Assembly (NCBI GenBank): GCA_031213475.1
Contig: JARUPZ010000007.1
Location: 8,950,458-9,014,457 of the forward strand
Source: Nereocystis luetkeana
Lineage: Eukaryota > Sar > Phaeophyceae > Laminariales > Laminariaceae
Length of the DNA: 64,000 nucleotides
Reading direction: 5' to 3'
Both the position numbers and the translations under genes were made by a program. This document shows positions 1 through 12,588 of the stretch, in pieces (position 1 is the first letter of the stretch; every line of letters starts with the position of its first letter). Under the pieces are notes generated by a model. The model saw only the letters and a program-made list of their open reading frames with translations. It searched no databases and was not told the origin of the DNA.

Positions 1-639
1 CTTGCCGTAGACCATCGCGCCTCCACCCCTCCCCCCATGCGACTACGGCCCTGCATGACGATGAGTATACCCCCCCCACCCCCGCCCCCCGCTGATGGCA
101 ACAGTGCGTCACCCCGGTCTCGCTAAAACGGAAACTTGAAAAAAAACACCGCCAACATATACGCCAAACCGTTTTTCCGAACACGTAAGGATCGTTTTCG
201 TAAACATACATACGAACGAACAACCCAGCGGTTCTTCATCGCTTCGGAGGGACCGGAAGCAACCTCCGTTCGGAACAAACTGTAGAGAGCGTTTGAATAT
301 TCGGAAAATATGTCAACGCACTCGTATGATTCCGAACAGAGCGGGCCCTCCAGTCGGTGGACTAAGCCTGCAGGAAAATAAAATAAATAAACTAAATCAG
401 GCATGCTTTGCTGCGGGGCCGGCATGACTCGAATACTCAGAGATAGTGTACAGTAGTAGAACCAAGACAATATTTGTAAGCAGTAAAAAAAAAAACGTAT
501 CGATACACCACCTCCACCTTAAAATATCTCGTGGGCCAACCGAAAGAAGGCGGGACGGGGCGGGGAGGAGGGACGGGTATACGGGAGGAGGCACGCGCCA
601 TTCCCTGCGACACCGATTCAATCCACCGCTTTCGTATCA
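1..639. other. Gene-free left edge
   Basis: Starts with the CATGCGACTACGGCC...ATGA block of the dispersed repeat and a C-rich run (1-95). The remainder is unique-looking, with stops in all frames and no recognisable coding segment. Confidence 0.5.
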
Positions 640-1370
640 GGCGTTTCACAATCAACCAATCAAATCAAATCAAACTCGCCTTGATCTCAGGCGTTTCGCC
701 CGTAACCAATCAAAAAGCCCACCGCCTTTGTGTCTGGGATGTCACCCGTGACCAAAATCAAAGCAATCGATTTCTCGCCTCAGGCGTTTCACCTGTGACC
801 AATCGAAACCCACCGCCATTGTTTGGTACATAACCCGGAAACAATCGAACCAATCGGCTTCGCCTCTTCGAAAAGGCGGTTTACCCGGAACCGATCAAAA
901 CCCACCGCCTTTCGTCCGAGGGGTAAGTAACTCAGAGCCAATCACAGCGATCGCCTCCGCCCGAGACGTCACCCGTGACCAATCGAATCCGCGCCTTCGT
1001 CTTAAGAAGGGCCACGCTTCACCAATCAGAACCCACCGCCTTCGTTTGGGATATCACGCGTAACCAATCAAAAACAACCGCCTTCTTCTGGGGCGTCAAG
1101 GGTTACCAATCAAATCAACCGCATTTGCCTGAGGTATCACCCATGAATCATGGGCCCATGACCAATCAAAACAGTCGCCTTCATGGCCACCAGCAACCAG
1201 TAAAAAATCAAGGCCTTCGTCTGAAGACGTTACGCACCAATCAAAGCAGTCACCTTTGTCTGGGATACCACCCCTGTCACCAATCAAATCAATCGCCTTC
1301 GTCTGAGGAAATAACCCTTTGACCAATCAGATTAATTCACTCCACAGCCTTCGTCCGAGGGGTCACCCAT
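640..1370 (+). repeat. Degenerate CCAAT-containing tandem repeat
   Basis: Roughly a dozen or more units of 45-65 bp built on ACCAATCAAA, CCACCGCCTTCGTCTG and a GGnGTCACCCGTGACC-type end. Units are heavily diverged. A single related unit is at 33265-33345. No gene is seen in it. Confidence 0.65.
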
Positions 1371-3209
1371 CTCCCCGAGAGATTTCTTCGGCCTCGAGAG
1401 TGTACACCAACAAGAAACACATACCGATCGCACCACCACTGCTGTCTACTAACAGCAACAGCAGCAGCAGCCGCAGGAACAGGAACAGCAACAGCGACGA
1501 CAGCAGCAGCAGGAAGCAGTAGACAACAGCAGCAGCAACGGCAGCAACAACAACAGCGCCAACGAAACAACAGCCACAACAACATACATACCTGGTAATA
1601 CTAAACAATTTGCGGCACTACACCAGGTCCACACGCGTAGAGGCCAGGGCGGGGGTGAGGCAGCAGGCGGCTAAACTGCTCTCCTCCTCCTCCTCCTCCT
1701 CCTCTTCTTCCTCCTCCTCTGCTTTTTCTAAACAGCTGCCAATATCCACAGCCTCTTTACTGCTACCGATCCACTGCTACAAACCACTATTTCCCAAAGC
1801 ATAAGCAACAATTGTATGTTGCTACTCAATCCAAACGGCCCTTACATCTGGCGACATAGGGATGCACCTGTGATCGTATGCCCCAAATTATAAGCAACGA
1901 TTGTATGTTACCACTCAGCCCAAACGGTCCTTACATCTGGCGACATAGGGATACACTTGTGATCGTCCGGAGACAGCCGATACATCCCACGGGTTTCCTA
2001 GTGTATTGATAGGCGGGACACATACGGATCTTACTACGGGGCGAAAGGACGAAAGCTGTTTGCTGTACCAGTAAAGCATCGCAACACCGCACACAGCGAA
2101 ACCTATGTACGGTTGGCATCATAAGTCTAAACGGATATTGTCTTCCGTTTGGTATTCCTATCAGAGACCAAAACGGGATTGTATTCCCGGCTCATAGTCC
2201 ACCACGGGATTGTATTCCCGGCTCAGTGTCCAAAACGGGATTGTATTCCCGGCTCAGAGTCCAAAATGGGATTGTATTCCCGGCTCAGAGGCCGAAACGG
2301 GATTCTATTCCCGGCTCAAGAGTCCACAACGGGATTGTATTCCCGGCTCAGTGTCCCAAACGGGATTTTGTATCCCCGGCTAAGAGTCCCAAACGGGATT
2401 CTATTCCCGGCTCAGAGTCCAAAACGGGATTGTATTCCCGGCTCAGAGTCCAAAACGGGATTGTATTCCCGGCTAAGAGTCCAAAAACGGGATTGCATTC
2501 CCGGCTCAGAGTCCAAAACGGGATAGTATTCCCGGCTCAGAGCCCAAAGACGGGATTGTATACTCGGCCAGAGCCTTAAAACAAAAAAGTGGGATTTTAA
2601 TTTGTTGTTATTCAAAAGGGGGGGGGGGGGGGGGGGGGCGTACTCATTTGTTGCTCGCCAGAGTAATTTGACCATTGACATGCATCCCTTTCGTGCACTC
2701 ATTGCTATGCATGGCCGTAGTCGTATGACCATAGAGGGGAGCGGGGGGGGGGGGGGGGGTGAGGTCATCATCCACAGCCCGTTTTAATTTTATAACGTGG
2801 CCAGACTAACGACACGACGCCTAACGACCGAGGATTTTCCACCAATCAGCAACTTCACCCCGGACGACCTTTTCCAAGATTTTTCAGCCAATGAGAATTT
2901 TCCTTCGGAAATATCACCGCCTTTTCAGGCAGCCTTCCCCAGTCCACCCAACTCCGATTCCCTCCTCGGCCTCCCCCCGCACGTCACACCGGACGACCAA
3001 AGAATTTTCCCCCCACCAACAATGAAAAGCCCCTGTCAAATACATCACCGCTTCAGGTAGCCAGCCGTCCCCGGCCCACCCGACCCCGGTCCCCTGCCCG
3101 GCCTCCCCGCACATCACACCCCACCGGACGACCAGGAACGTTCCTTCGACCGGCCAGGAATTTCCCCACCAAAATCAAGGGAACACTATCTTGTCAAAAA
3201 GAAAACGAA
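1371..3209. other. Gene-free stretch downstream of the MFS gene
   Basis: Holds a CAG/CAA run (1450-1575), a TCC run (1681-1720), a direct repeat of GTATGTTnCnACTCA..CTTACATCTGGCGACATAGG (1812-1955), the 30-bp array, two poly-G tracts (2619-2638 and 2742-2758) around a dispersed-repeat fragment, and a C-rich segment with three loose copies of GATTTTCCACC/CGGACGACC text (2810-3180). No gene seen. Confidence 0.5.
2165..2575 (+). repeat. About 30-bp tandem array (13 units)
   Basis: Unit ACGGGATTGTATTCCCGGCT plus CAGAGTCCAAA. Each unit contains the palindromic pair CGGGAT...ATTCCCG with a 3-base loop. The units are nearly identical except for single-base slips, which suggests recent expansion. 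Confidence 0.85.
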
Positions 3210-6200
3210 TCATCGCCGCTTGAGGTAGCCGTCTCCGGCCCACTCGACGCCGGCCCCCTCCCCGGCCCCCTCCCCGCACGCGGCCGCCCCCGCCCCCCGA
3301 ATAGATAAGGCCAACGACACGTACGTAGCCGCGCAGGCACAGCTGAGAGGAACTCCCCTCGCCCCCAAGGCGTCGAAGAGGTAACCCGACAGAGGCCCGG
3401 CAATGGACCTGGCGAACGTTTCTAAGGCTCCTGTGTTGATGTGGTGTGGGGTGGTGTGGTGACATCAGCCCCGCGGTGCGCGCGTATGTGCGCCATTGGT
3501 GGGGGGGAGGGGGGGAAGAGGGGAGGGGAAGGGAGGGAAGAGGGGGGGGGGAGAAGGGGAGGATGAGGGGGGAAGAGGTCAGGGGAGGGGGAGGGGGGCG
3601 ATTGTTCGCTCAATGATGAGGCAGGCAGACGGTTTTCCAGCGATGTCGAAGAGAAAAACAAAACGGGAAAACCAAAACGCAAAATGACATGACATGTCAT
3701 GTCATGCCATGACATGACAAAATGACATGTCATGTCATATATATGAAATGACATGGCATCAGGTCAAACAAACACACACCGGGTCCCAAATGCCGCAAAA
3801 AAAATCGTTCAATCACACAGCAGGGGTGAGAGTGCGATCGTTTTTCACCGCTCAAATTTCCTCCAGAAGAACGGCATGGTTGCCAGTACACGTAAAAACA
3901 GTCAAAATGGTATACCTGGTATATATGCGAAGCATGTATACAAGGGCATATACGTACAGCGAAACAAATTGTACGTGCACTACTGTAGTGTCACGTACAA
4001 AAAAAGTCGCACCTGACATCCCCATGACCGTGCCCACCAGCTCCGGCGGCGCGTGCTGCGCCACCGCCGCCTTGTTGACGGTCTGAAAGACGTTGCTGCC
4101 CACCCCGGCCATGGTGAGCGCTGCCAGGATCGAAGGAGTGCTGGAGCTCACGCTCGACCACATCATCCACCCCACGGCCTGCCACGATACACATACCGTC
4201 GGCCAGCCACACCACCACCGACATTTGGAAAAAAAAAAAAATGGCGTCAGACGACCGGGGGGAGGATGTATCGGGTGACATTTTTCTGTGCTTACTCTGA
4301 AATGATCGGTGTAAGACGAAGAATAACACCATTCTGTCCCGAAATATATTATGAGACCTTTGTATACTACTATTTAATTAACGCCGTCCTTATATTATGG
4401 GACAGAGTGATACGGAAAATGTGACAGTATTGGTGAGTTTGGTTGATCATTACAACGCTTCAAGAACTGCAACCCCCCCCCCCCTTTTTTTTTTTGGGGG
4501 GGGGGGGGGCGTACTTATTTTGTTGACTGCCCATAGTCATTTGACCATTGACCATTGACGACGCTGGGGTGTACTCGATAAAAAGAGATGTGCTCGATCT
4601 CATGCATGGCCGTAGTCGTATGACCATATACGCTCGCATGTATGGGGTGTACTCGATAAAAGAGATGTGCTCGATCTCATGCATGGCCGTAGTCGTATGA
4701 CCATATACGCTTGCATGAGGGGGTGTACTCGATACAAGACATGTACTTGATCTCATGCATGGCCGTAGTCGTATGACCATATACGCTCGCATGTATGGGG
4801 TGTACTCGATAAAAGAGATGTGCTCGATCTCATGCATGGCCGTAGTCGTATGACCATACACGCTTGCATGAGGGGGTGTACTCGATACAAGACATGTACT
4901 CGACCTCATGCATGGCCGTAGTCGTATGACCATATACGCTCGCATGCGTGGGTGTACTCGATAACAGACATGTACTCGATCTCATGCATGGCCGTAGTCG
5001 TATGACCATATACGCTCGCATGCATGGGGTGTACTCGATAAAAGAGATGCGCTCGATCTCATGCATGGCCGTAGCCGTATGACCATATACGCTCGCATGC
5101 ATGGGTGTACTCGATAAAAGAGATGTGCTCGATCTCATGCATGGCCGTAGTCGTATGACCATATACGCTCGCATGCGTGGGTGTACTCGATAAAAGACAT
5201 GTACTCGATCTCATGCATGGCCGTAGTCGTATGACCATATACGCTAGCATGAGGGGGGGGGGACGAACTACTTGGAATTACAGTAGTGCGCGGGCCCTTT
5301 TTTTGCAGTGCGTATTGCAAGGGTTATTTTGACCGCAAAATCGATCCCATGCTAGTTCCTAAAAGTAGTTTTCCCGCAAAAAAAAACATGGGTGCCATGC
5401 AAACCGAGATAACAAAAACAGACATGCGACACAGAACATGTAAATATATGATACCACGTACGATACCTAAAACACATATATATAGAACTACATACTTAGA
5501 TCACAACCCCTGAGCGTGCTCGGTTGGTGCATCCCTGGCCTCTCAGAGCTCCCACTTCCAAACCGCCTCCTTTCATTACTTGCCGGACCTTTCCAGCAGT
5601 TCTTTGTTTTCTCGGTCCTTTCTTCCTTTTTTCTTCTTTCGTTGCGTGTGCGTGCGTGTTCTCCGACCACGGCATCGCGGGAGGACCCGGCACCGTCGCG
5701 AGTGCCAGCGGGTGCTGGCGGGTAGAGGGGGGGTTGCAAGGAGCGCGGTCGCCGTTTTCGTGCCTATGCGTCGCGTGTGCCTCGAGACACGACAGATGCA
5801 TGAACGGGCTTTGTCTGGCTTCGATTTATGATTGTTGATAGAGTGTGTACGAGTTATAAAGGTCGTTCGGGAGGGCAAGATAATATTCAAGCGGTGCTTA
5901 TTTTTGCGACCACGCTGAAGTTGAAAGAGGGAGATGTGCAGTTTGAACACCAACGTTATCGAGCTGGCGAACGACGGCCACGGTGAGCACCGGGCTTCAC
6001 GCGAGGCGGGCGACGGGGCTGATTGTGGCAGAGAGTGATAAAAGCTTTACCCGGACCGAATCGGGAGCGAGGTGGTCGCGAGAGGGGCGGGCGGCGTGCG
6101 AGGCTGAGGGAAAAGCTCTTCTGTGCGATTTGTTTCTTTTCTTCTTTTCGACCGGGCTGCGGGTGTAAGGTGTTCCAATCAGGCAGAAAAATATTACACG

Positions 6201-8000
6201 AGAGGGGACGGGGATTCTTTTCCTTTCCGAGTTTTCGGTTTCATTTTCATCGTTTTTGCTGCTGTACCGTGCCTAACCGTGCTGTGCTTTCGCTTTCTTC
6301 GTACATACAGTACAGACATAGAGCATATCGAAAGAAGAAAACAAGTACAGACAGTAGTACCCTATGTGGGGTATGTTCGTACGTACGACATCCGCGACGC
6401 GAAGCGTAAATGTGGCATCCAAGCTGACGTCGGAGCTGTTTGTTCCTGAAGCATGGCCGCAGGACTCTTGGCATTATCAAGTCGCCGGTTTGCAATTACG
6501 ATCCTTGAAAAAATTAAACTCAATCGTGGACCTCTTGTCACTTCGCATAATTTGATGTACTTTTTTCCTTCCTGAGCGAGCGTAGCGGGCGGCGTAGGCC
6601 GCCCGCGGAGCGAAGCGCCTTGTATACACACACTATTGTCGTGAGCTTACTCAACCCAGCCCTTTTCATTACCACTACAAAGCTTAATCCCAAACAATTT
6701 CCAAGTATTTTTCTCGCGAGACCGCCGGGTGTAATGAGGCGTTCTACGATAGAGGTCCACCCTGAATTTTCTGAGGCTCCTCGTCTGGGGAGCTCCGGAC
6801 TATTAGTAAGTCGCCCGAAGACTGACTTCAGCAAAAATCAAATTGCATCCAGATGAATAATCCCATGTCCCAATCACAACAAAAGCGTAATTTTTCGAAA
6901 CAAGATTGGCATTCCGACGATTTTGGGTTGAGGAACTCCGTCATTCACGAAACATTTTTGCGGAAAAGTGCTACCTCTATCGTAGAACGCGTCACATTTC
7001 ACATGCAAGCCTACATACCACTAGGAAACCCGCTAGGATTGTCCTAGGATGGCCCAGACGCCTCGCGTAGCTCTAAAAAGGGGGGGGGGGGGATGGGCTG
7101 TGGGCGGCTTGCCAGCGCGTCATGATTGAGGGTGAGGCAGGTTGGGGTAAGCGCGGTCATCTCTCACGCGGACAAGGTTTTTCGTTTGTTTCTAATACCC
7201 CCCAGTTTAGCTGAAAAAAGGCGGCAAAGCAAACAAATAAACAGAACAAAAGAGAGAGGAACCAACCAATCAACCACCCGAACAAAATATCACACACGGA
7301 TAAACGAGCGACACCGCCAACCAAAATCGAACCAAACCAAACCAAACCAAACCAAACCAAACCAAACAAGACAAACGAACCAAGGCAAAAAAGAGAAGGA
7401 AGAAATCAACAAAAAAAATGAAGAACACAAAAAAAAAACTACAGCACAAAACACGACAACGCAAGAGGAAAAAAGAAACAACGAAAAACACAAAACACAA
7501 AAACACACGCATTTATTCTATACACACAAGACAAAACAAAACAAAAAACATGGAACAAAAACCCTGCAGACCCCGAGGCCCTCTACGTGCCAATCACTCC
7601 ACCCCCCCCCCCCCCCCCCCGCCCCCCCGCCCCCCGACCCCACTCCCCCCACGCACTCACAAGAACAAGCAGCGATACGGCCATGAGAGGGCCCTCCCCA
7701 AAGCGCTTCGTCAGCGTGCCGACCAAAAAAAGGTTCGTCAGGGTTGACACAAACCCCATGAAGGAGAGCAGCATCCCGATCCTCCCTGCTGGGAACGCCA
7801 AGACCTTGGTCAGGAAAGGGGCGAACGACGTGTGGTACAAGCTCTCCGCCAGCACGAGAAAAAAACGATCGTGGAAACCCCACCCCATCTGCCCCCCCCC
7901 CGGTCCCCGAAATATAGAAAGCCTCCCTCCGGCCACCCCCGCCTTTGCTGCCGCCGCTGCTGACTTTGCTGCTGACTTTGCTGCTGCTGTTGCTGCTGCT

Positions 8001-8037
<37 letters not shown>

Positions 8038-8481
8038 TTCCCGATTTTGTTAGTGATGCTGGCGCCGCCGACGCTCTCCCTCGCGCCGATGCCCCCCCCC
8101 CCCCAGCCCCCGCGGATCCCAACTCTCCCACCCCGCCGGTTCCCAGCCTTGCCCTTCCGTTCTGTAAGGATACGGATAACAAGCTCGTTGTTTTTGTCCT
8201 AGCGGAGGCAGAAGACGGTGGAGAGGAAGGGCAAGAAGAGCCACCACCGCCACCGCCTAGGGCTACTGCGCCTGCCGCTGCCGCTGCCGCTGCTGCAGAC
8301 GAAGTTGAAGGCGATGCACCAGAGGCGGCGGCGGCGGCGGCTAGGCAAGCGGACGTAACCGCGTTACCCCGCCCATTTTCTGCCGCCGCTATCAACAAGC
8401 TCGACTTCGTCCTGGTCATTCTCAGGCCGGGCGAAGAGACAGGGGGCGCCCCTCCCGCGCCCCCTCCACCCTCACCCCCCC

Positions 8482-8514
<33 letters not shown>

Positions 8515-9358
8515 AAGACGCCGCAACAGCAACCGCGGTAGATGAACAAGACGCGGGGGGATAATCCGCACCGGCCCCCCCTAGCCCTCCGCCTCCACCC
8601 CCACCGTTCAGGGAGCCCTTTTTGCTGCTGCCGCTGCTGCTGCTGTTGCTGCCAACGCCAGCCCCATTACCGACGACGCCAACACTTCCGAGATCGGCCG
8701 CCGATTTCATGTGCGAGCCTCTCCAGGCCGGCTTCTGAGGCTTCGTCGACGGCGACGGCTCTGGGACGAGCTGCAGGGCGACGTAGAGCAGCATGCACTC
8801 CAGGGACGCGATGACGAACGGGAAACGAATGTCGAAGTCCGCCGCGAATCCCCCCAGCGGAGGTCCCAGAATAAAGGCAACGCCGAAAGCGGCCCCGAGC
8901 ATGCCCTGCGCACAAAAACACACACAAGAAGCAAAAAAATAGGACAACAAAACCAGTTTCAGTCAGTCTTTTTCGGGCGGGGGATACACCGTAGTCGGGC
9001 GTAGTTGGAAATTGGGGGGGGGGGGGGGAGTGAGGTATAACAGCCGCGGGGGGAGGGGAGGGGGGGGGGGGGGTAAGGCTCCCGGTGATTGTACATGGTC
9101 CAGCGTAAATATATTCCAGCATAAATATATTCATACGTTTATGGCAGGGGCTTCGTAGCCGTTCGTGATCGGGGCAGGGATGTACGGGAGGGAGGGAGGG
9201 TGCTCCAGAACGTTAGCAGGATTTTTTTCGAGAAAAGGAGAGAGGGAGGGAGGCAGGGTTTTCCAAAACTTTCGCGGCCTTGTTTTCGAGAAGAGGAGGA
9301 GGAGAGGGCGTTCCAAAGCAATTTTTCGTCTTCTTCTTCTTCTTCTACTACTACTTCT

Positions 9359-9393
<35 letters not shown>

Positions 9394-10405
9394 CAGAGAG
9401 AGGGACAGAGCGAGAGCGAGATCGTTGTCTGCCGTTCGCCCAGGACAAACGCTGCACCGTCCGCCGTCGCCATGCGCCAAACTGGCGACAAACTAAAGCG
9501 GAACGGCTCGTGAAAGCCCAACACGCCCCGCCCGCCTCCTCAATGCGCCGCGAACAACGCGGCACGGTATTATTCTACGAGGTGCGACACGCGCATGCAT
9601 AGTACTGGAGGAACACAACAAAAACAACCCATCGAGAAGCGACGGTTGACTCACGCCGTTCCTGAGCGGCCATCCATTCATCCGCGTGTCTATTCATCCG
9701 ACCATCCATCCATCCATCCATCCACCAATTCACCTATCCATCCATCAATCCACTCATCCATCCATCCCTCCATTCATCCACCCACCCATCGACACATCAA
9801 ATGGTAACGTTCGGTAATTACTTTTCTTTCCAACAATACGTTCCAAAAAATCACGGAACAGTAATAGTAATATTAATAGTATGAATAGAGTCCCTTTCCG
9901 GCGGTTCATAGCGCGGAAGGCTAACAGAACAGCATCCATCCATCATTTCACCACCCCATGCCGGGGACATGACAAGACAAGAAAGAACAGGACACGACAG
10001 AGCACAGACACACTCGCCGCCTTACCAGGTTCTTGGACCGTTCCGCGCTCCCCTGGCTGACGTCCACGATGTACGCCTGGCTGATCGGGATGGAGCACTT
10101 CAGCATCCCCGGAAGGGTCCTGACAGACCAACAGACCGAACGACCGAACGACCGAACGATCAACCCAGCGACAAGCCGGCGAAGAACCAAGCCGCAGATC
10201 GCAGGAGAACAAAAACAACTCTGGTTCAGTTGTCGACAAGAGAGCCCCGTGGCCGCAAAAGCCAAAACCAACCACAAGCAACAACAGCAACAACACCACC
10301 ACCAAGACAAACAGCAACAACAACAACAACAATACCGACCACGACAACAACAACAACAGCAACAACATCAACAACAACGACAACAATCACAACAGCAACA
10401 ACAGC

Positions 10406-10447
<42 letters not shown>

Positions 10448-11174
10448 AAACATCAATTTGGCGAGGGATATGAACACGAAGTTTTTTACCTGTGCATCGT
10501 ATAAACAACAATTTGGCATGGGATATGAACACGAAGTTTTTTTACCTGTGCATATAGCGCGAGCTACATACGAAATTATACACAGGGGTGAACCGAATAT
10601 TTTAGGAGGCTTTTCGCTTGAGAAGTTCGTACAACCCCGACCCCGAGAGAAACCAAAAGAGAGAGAGAAAAAAGGAGACCAACAACAACGCCATGGGTTC
10701 TCAACACTCTTTGGGATTGCGGCCCCAAAGTACTAATAATTCGAGTGATTTGTGCCCACTACGGGCTATTATGGGTACGTATATTTATCGAAAAATGGCG
10801 AAAACAGGCAAATCACATTCCAGCGGTTTCAAATCGGGTGAAATTTTCCGACCGAAGAGCGCCCGTCTTCTCAATCAGAAGCATTTTGGTCAAACATCGC
10901 TACCCTTCATAGGCAGGGGTTCGTATTTCCACGCCTGACTCTCCAAATAACTCCGGGAAGCAGCAATTTTCAGCTATTCCCTAAAAGTAAAACCCGCACG
11001 TCTTTCTTCTCATTCCAGGGGGAAAAAGGCGTCTTTGGGAGGGGGGGGGGCACACCAACTATCATCCCCGGGTGGCCCATGTACTACATTGAGCACAAGT
11101 ATACGATTCGTTCGGGCTTCTGGGCAGTCATTTTCAGTCATTTGTACCAGTACTGTACACGGTAGTAGTATTAA

Positions 11175-11219
<45 letters not shown>

Positions 11220-12535
11220 CAGTGGCGCAAAATGCAAGTATCCGAGTAAAGTTCGTCGGAATCAGCACCATTGCGGGTGCCCATAGTAAGCAGGACCCAT
11301 CGTATACCACTCTGTCCCATTATATAAGCACATTTTAACACTATATATAGAACAAAACGGATACTATATTTTGGTACATAGTTGTAGACAAAAACCCTAC
11401 CAGGTATACGAGTACATTACGATATTTTTACTACTGTAAGCATATCTGGTCCTGATTACCATGTTCCTTCGCGATATTAAGTAGTTGATATTTCGCTCTG
11501 TTCACGCGCTCCCTGGTTTCGTCCTGCAGCCGCCCATCCAATATTGGGGAAAAACTACCAGGTACTGCTCTATTTACGAAGGAACATAGTAATCAGGACC
11601 CATCATATACTCGTACGCATAAAGGAAAACATTACTAGGGATCGGGAACCCATATGATGATAAATCTGCAGTTTGTCGTAGAGAGAATTAGGCGTTATGG
11701 TTCGTATTCTTCGATTGGGTACGTATCTGTAGTACGTAGCTCACTTCGACAGCAGCAGCGGGCACTGTTTGGTTGATCGCGCTTGTGGGACTACCAAGTG
11801 GATAGATACCGCACGGAAAGGTGCTGGCAGACTGATAGGGCACGCGAACAGACAGGGCCCGTGGCTTGCACCTGGACAGCGGTCGCTCGCTGGGCCAGGT
11901 ATTGGTGAATCCTGCGTTATCCCTAGGCGGCGAATGGTGAAAAAACGGGGAAAAAAAATATTTTTACAAAGTTTGTTTGGTCCTTTTCACTGTGTTCCCT
12001 CGTGATAGTGCTGATAGCGACTTCAGACGTATATATGCACGATTGCGCGTAAACAAACCAGGAATACAAAGTTCAAAGCAGTAAGTGAAACAACCACAGC
12101 AGGTGCGCTACTGCTCCTGCTGCTGCTGCTGCTGCAGCTGCTGCTGCTGCGTAAAGTGTATACGTAGCGATGGCGACCGTGTTTTCGCGAGGGTTAAGCA
12201 TGGATGCCTCGACGAGCTTCCCAACGCCCCACCTCTGCATCTGCGCCGAGTTCACCCGTTCAATTTGTATGCACGCACGGGGTGGCCGCATATACGAGGA
12301 TTAATCCGCGATGGCGACCCTCTTGGTGAACGTCATGGTATGCCACTCCGTGACGGCGGCAGACGGCTGTTGTGTCCTGCATGTGGCGCAGCTCTCGGTT
12401 GTCTGTCGGTGTCTATCGCGAGCTGCCGTTCTGCTACACACAGTCTGGAAGCGTCTAAAAAGCACAAAAAAAACGGGGGGGGTTTCATTCTATATGGAGG
12501 CGTTATTCCCCCCCCCAATATTGTATATCTGGTAG

Positions 12536-12588
<53 letters not shown>

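Noticed and set aside
2165..2575. CRISPR array
   Set aside because: Units are contiguous and nearly identical with no unique spacers, and the host is eukaryotic; the 4560-5262 array fails for the same reasons.
6575..6625. Helitron 3' terminus in the 1.1-kb repeat
   Set aside because: A hairpin is present near the end, but the terminal CTRR and the 5' TC insertion rule are not met.
7587..8564. Plus-strand open frame of 325 codons
   Set aside because: Antisense to the large MFS exon; its poly-Ala and Pro-rich content mirrors the GC-rich repeat on the coding strand.
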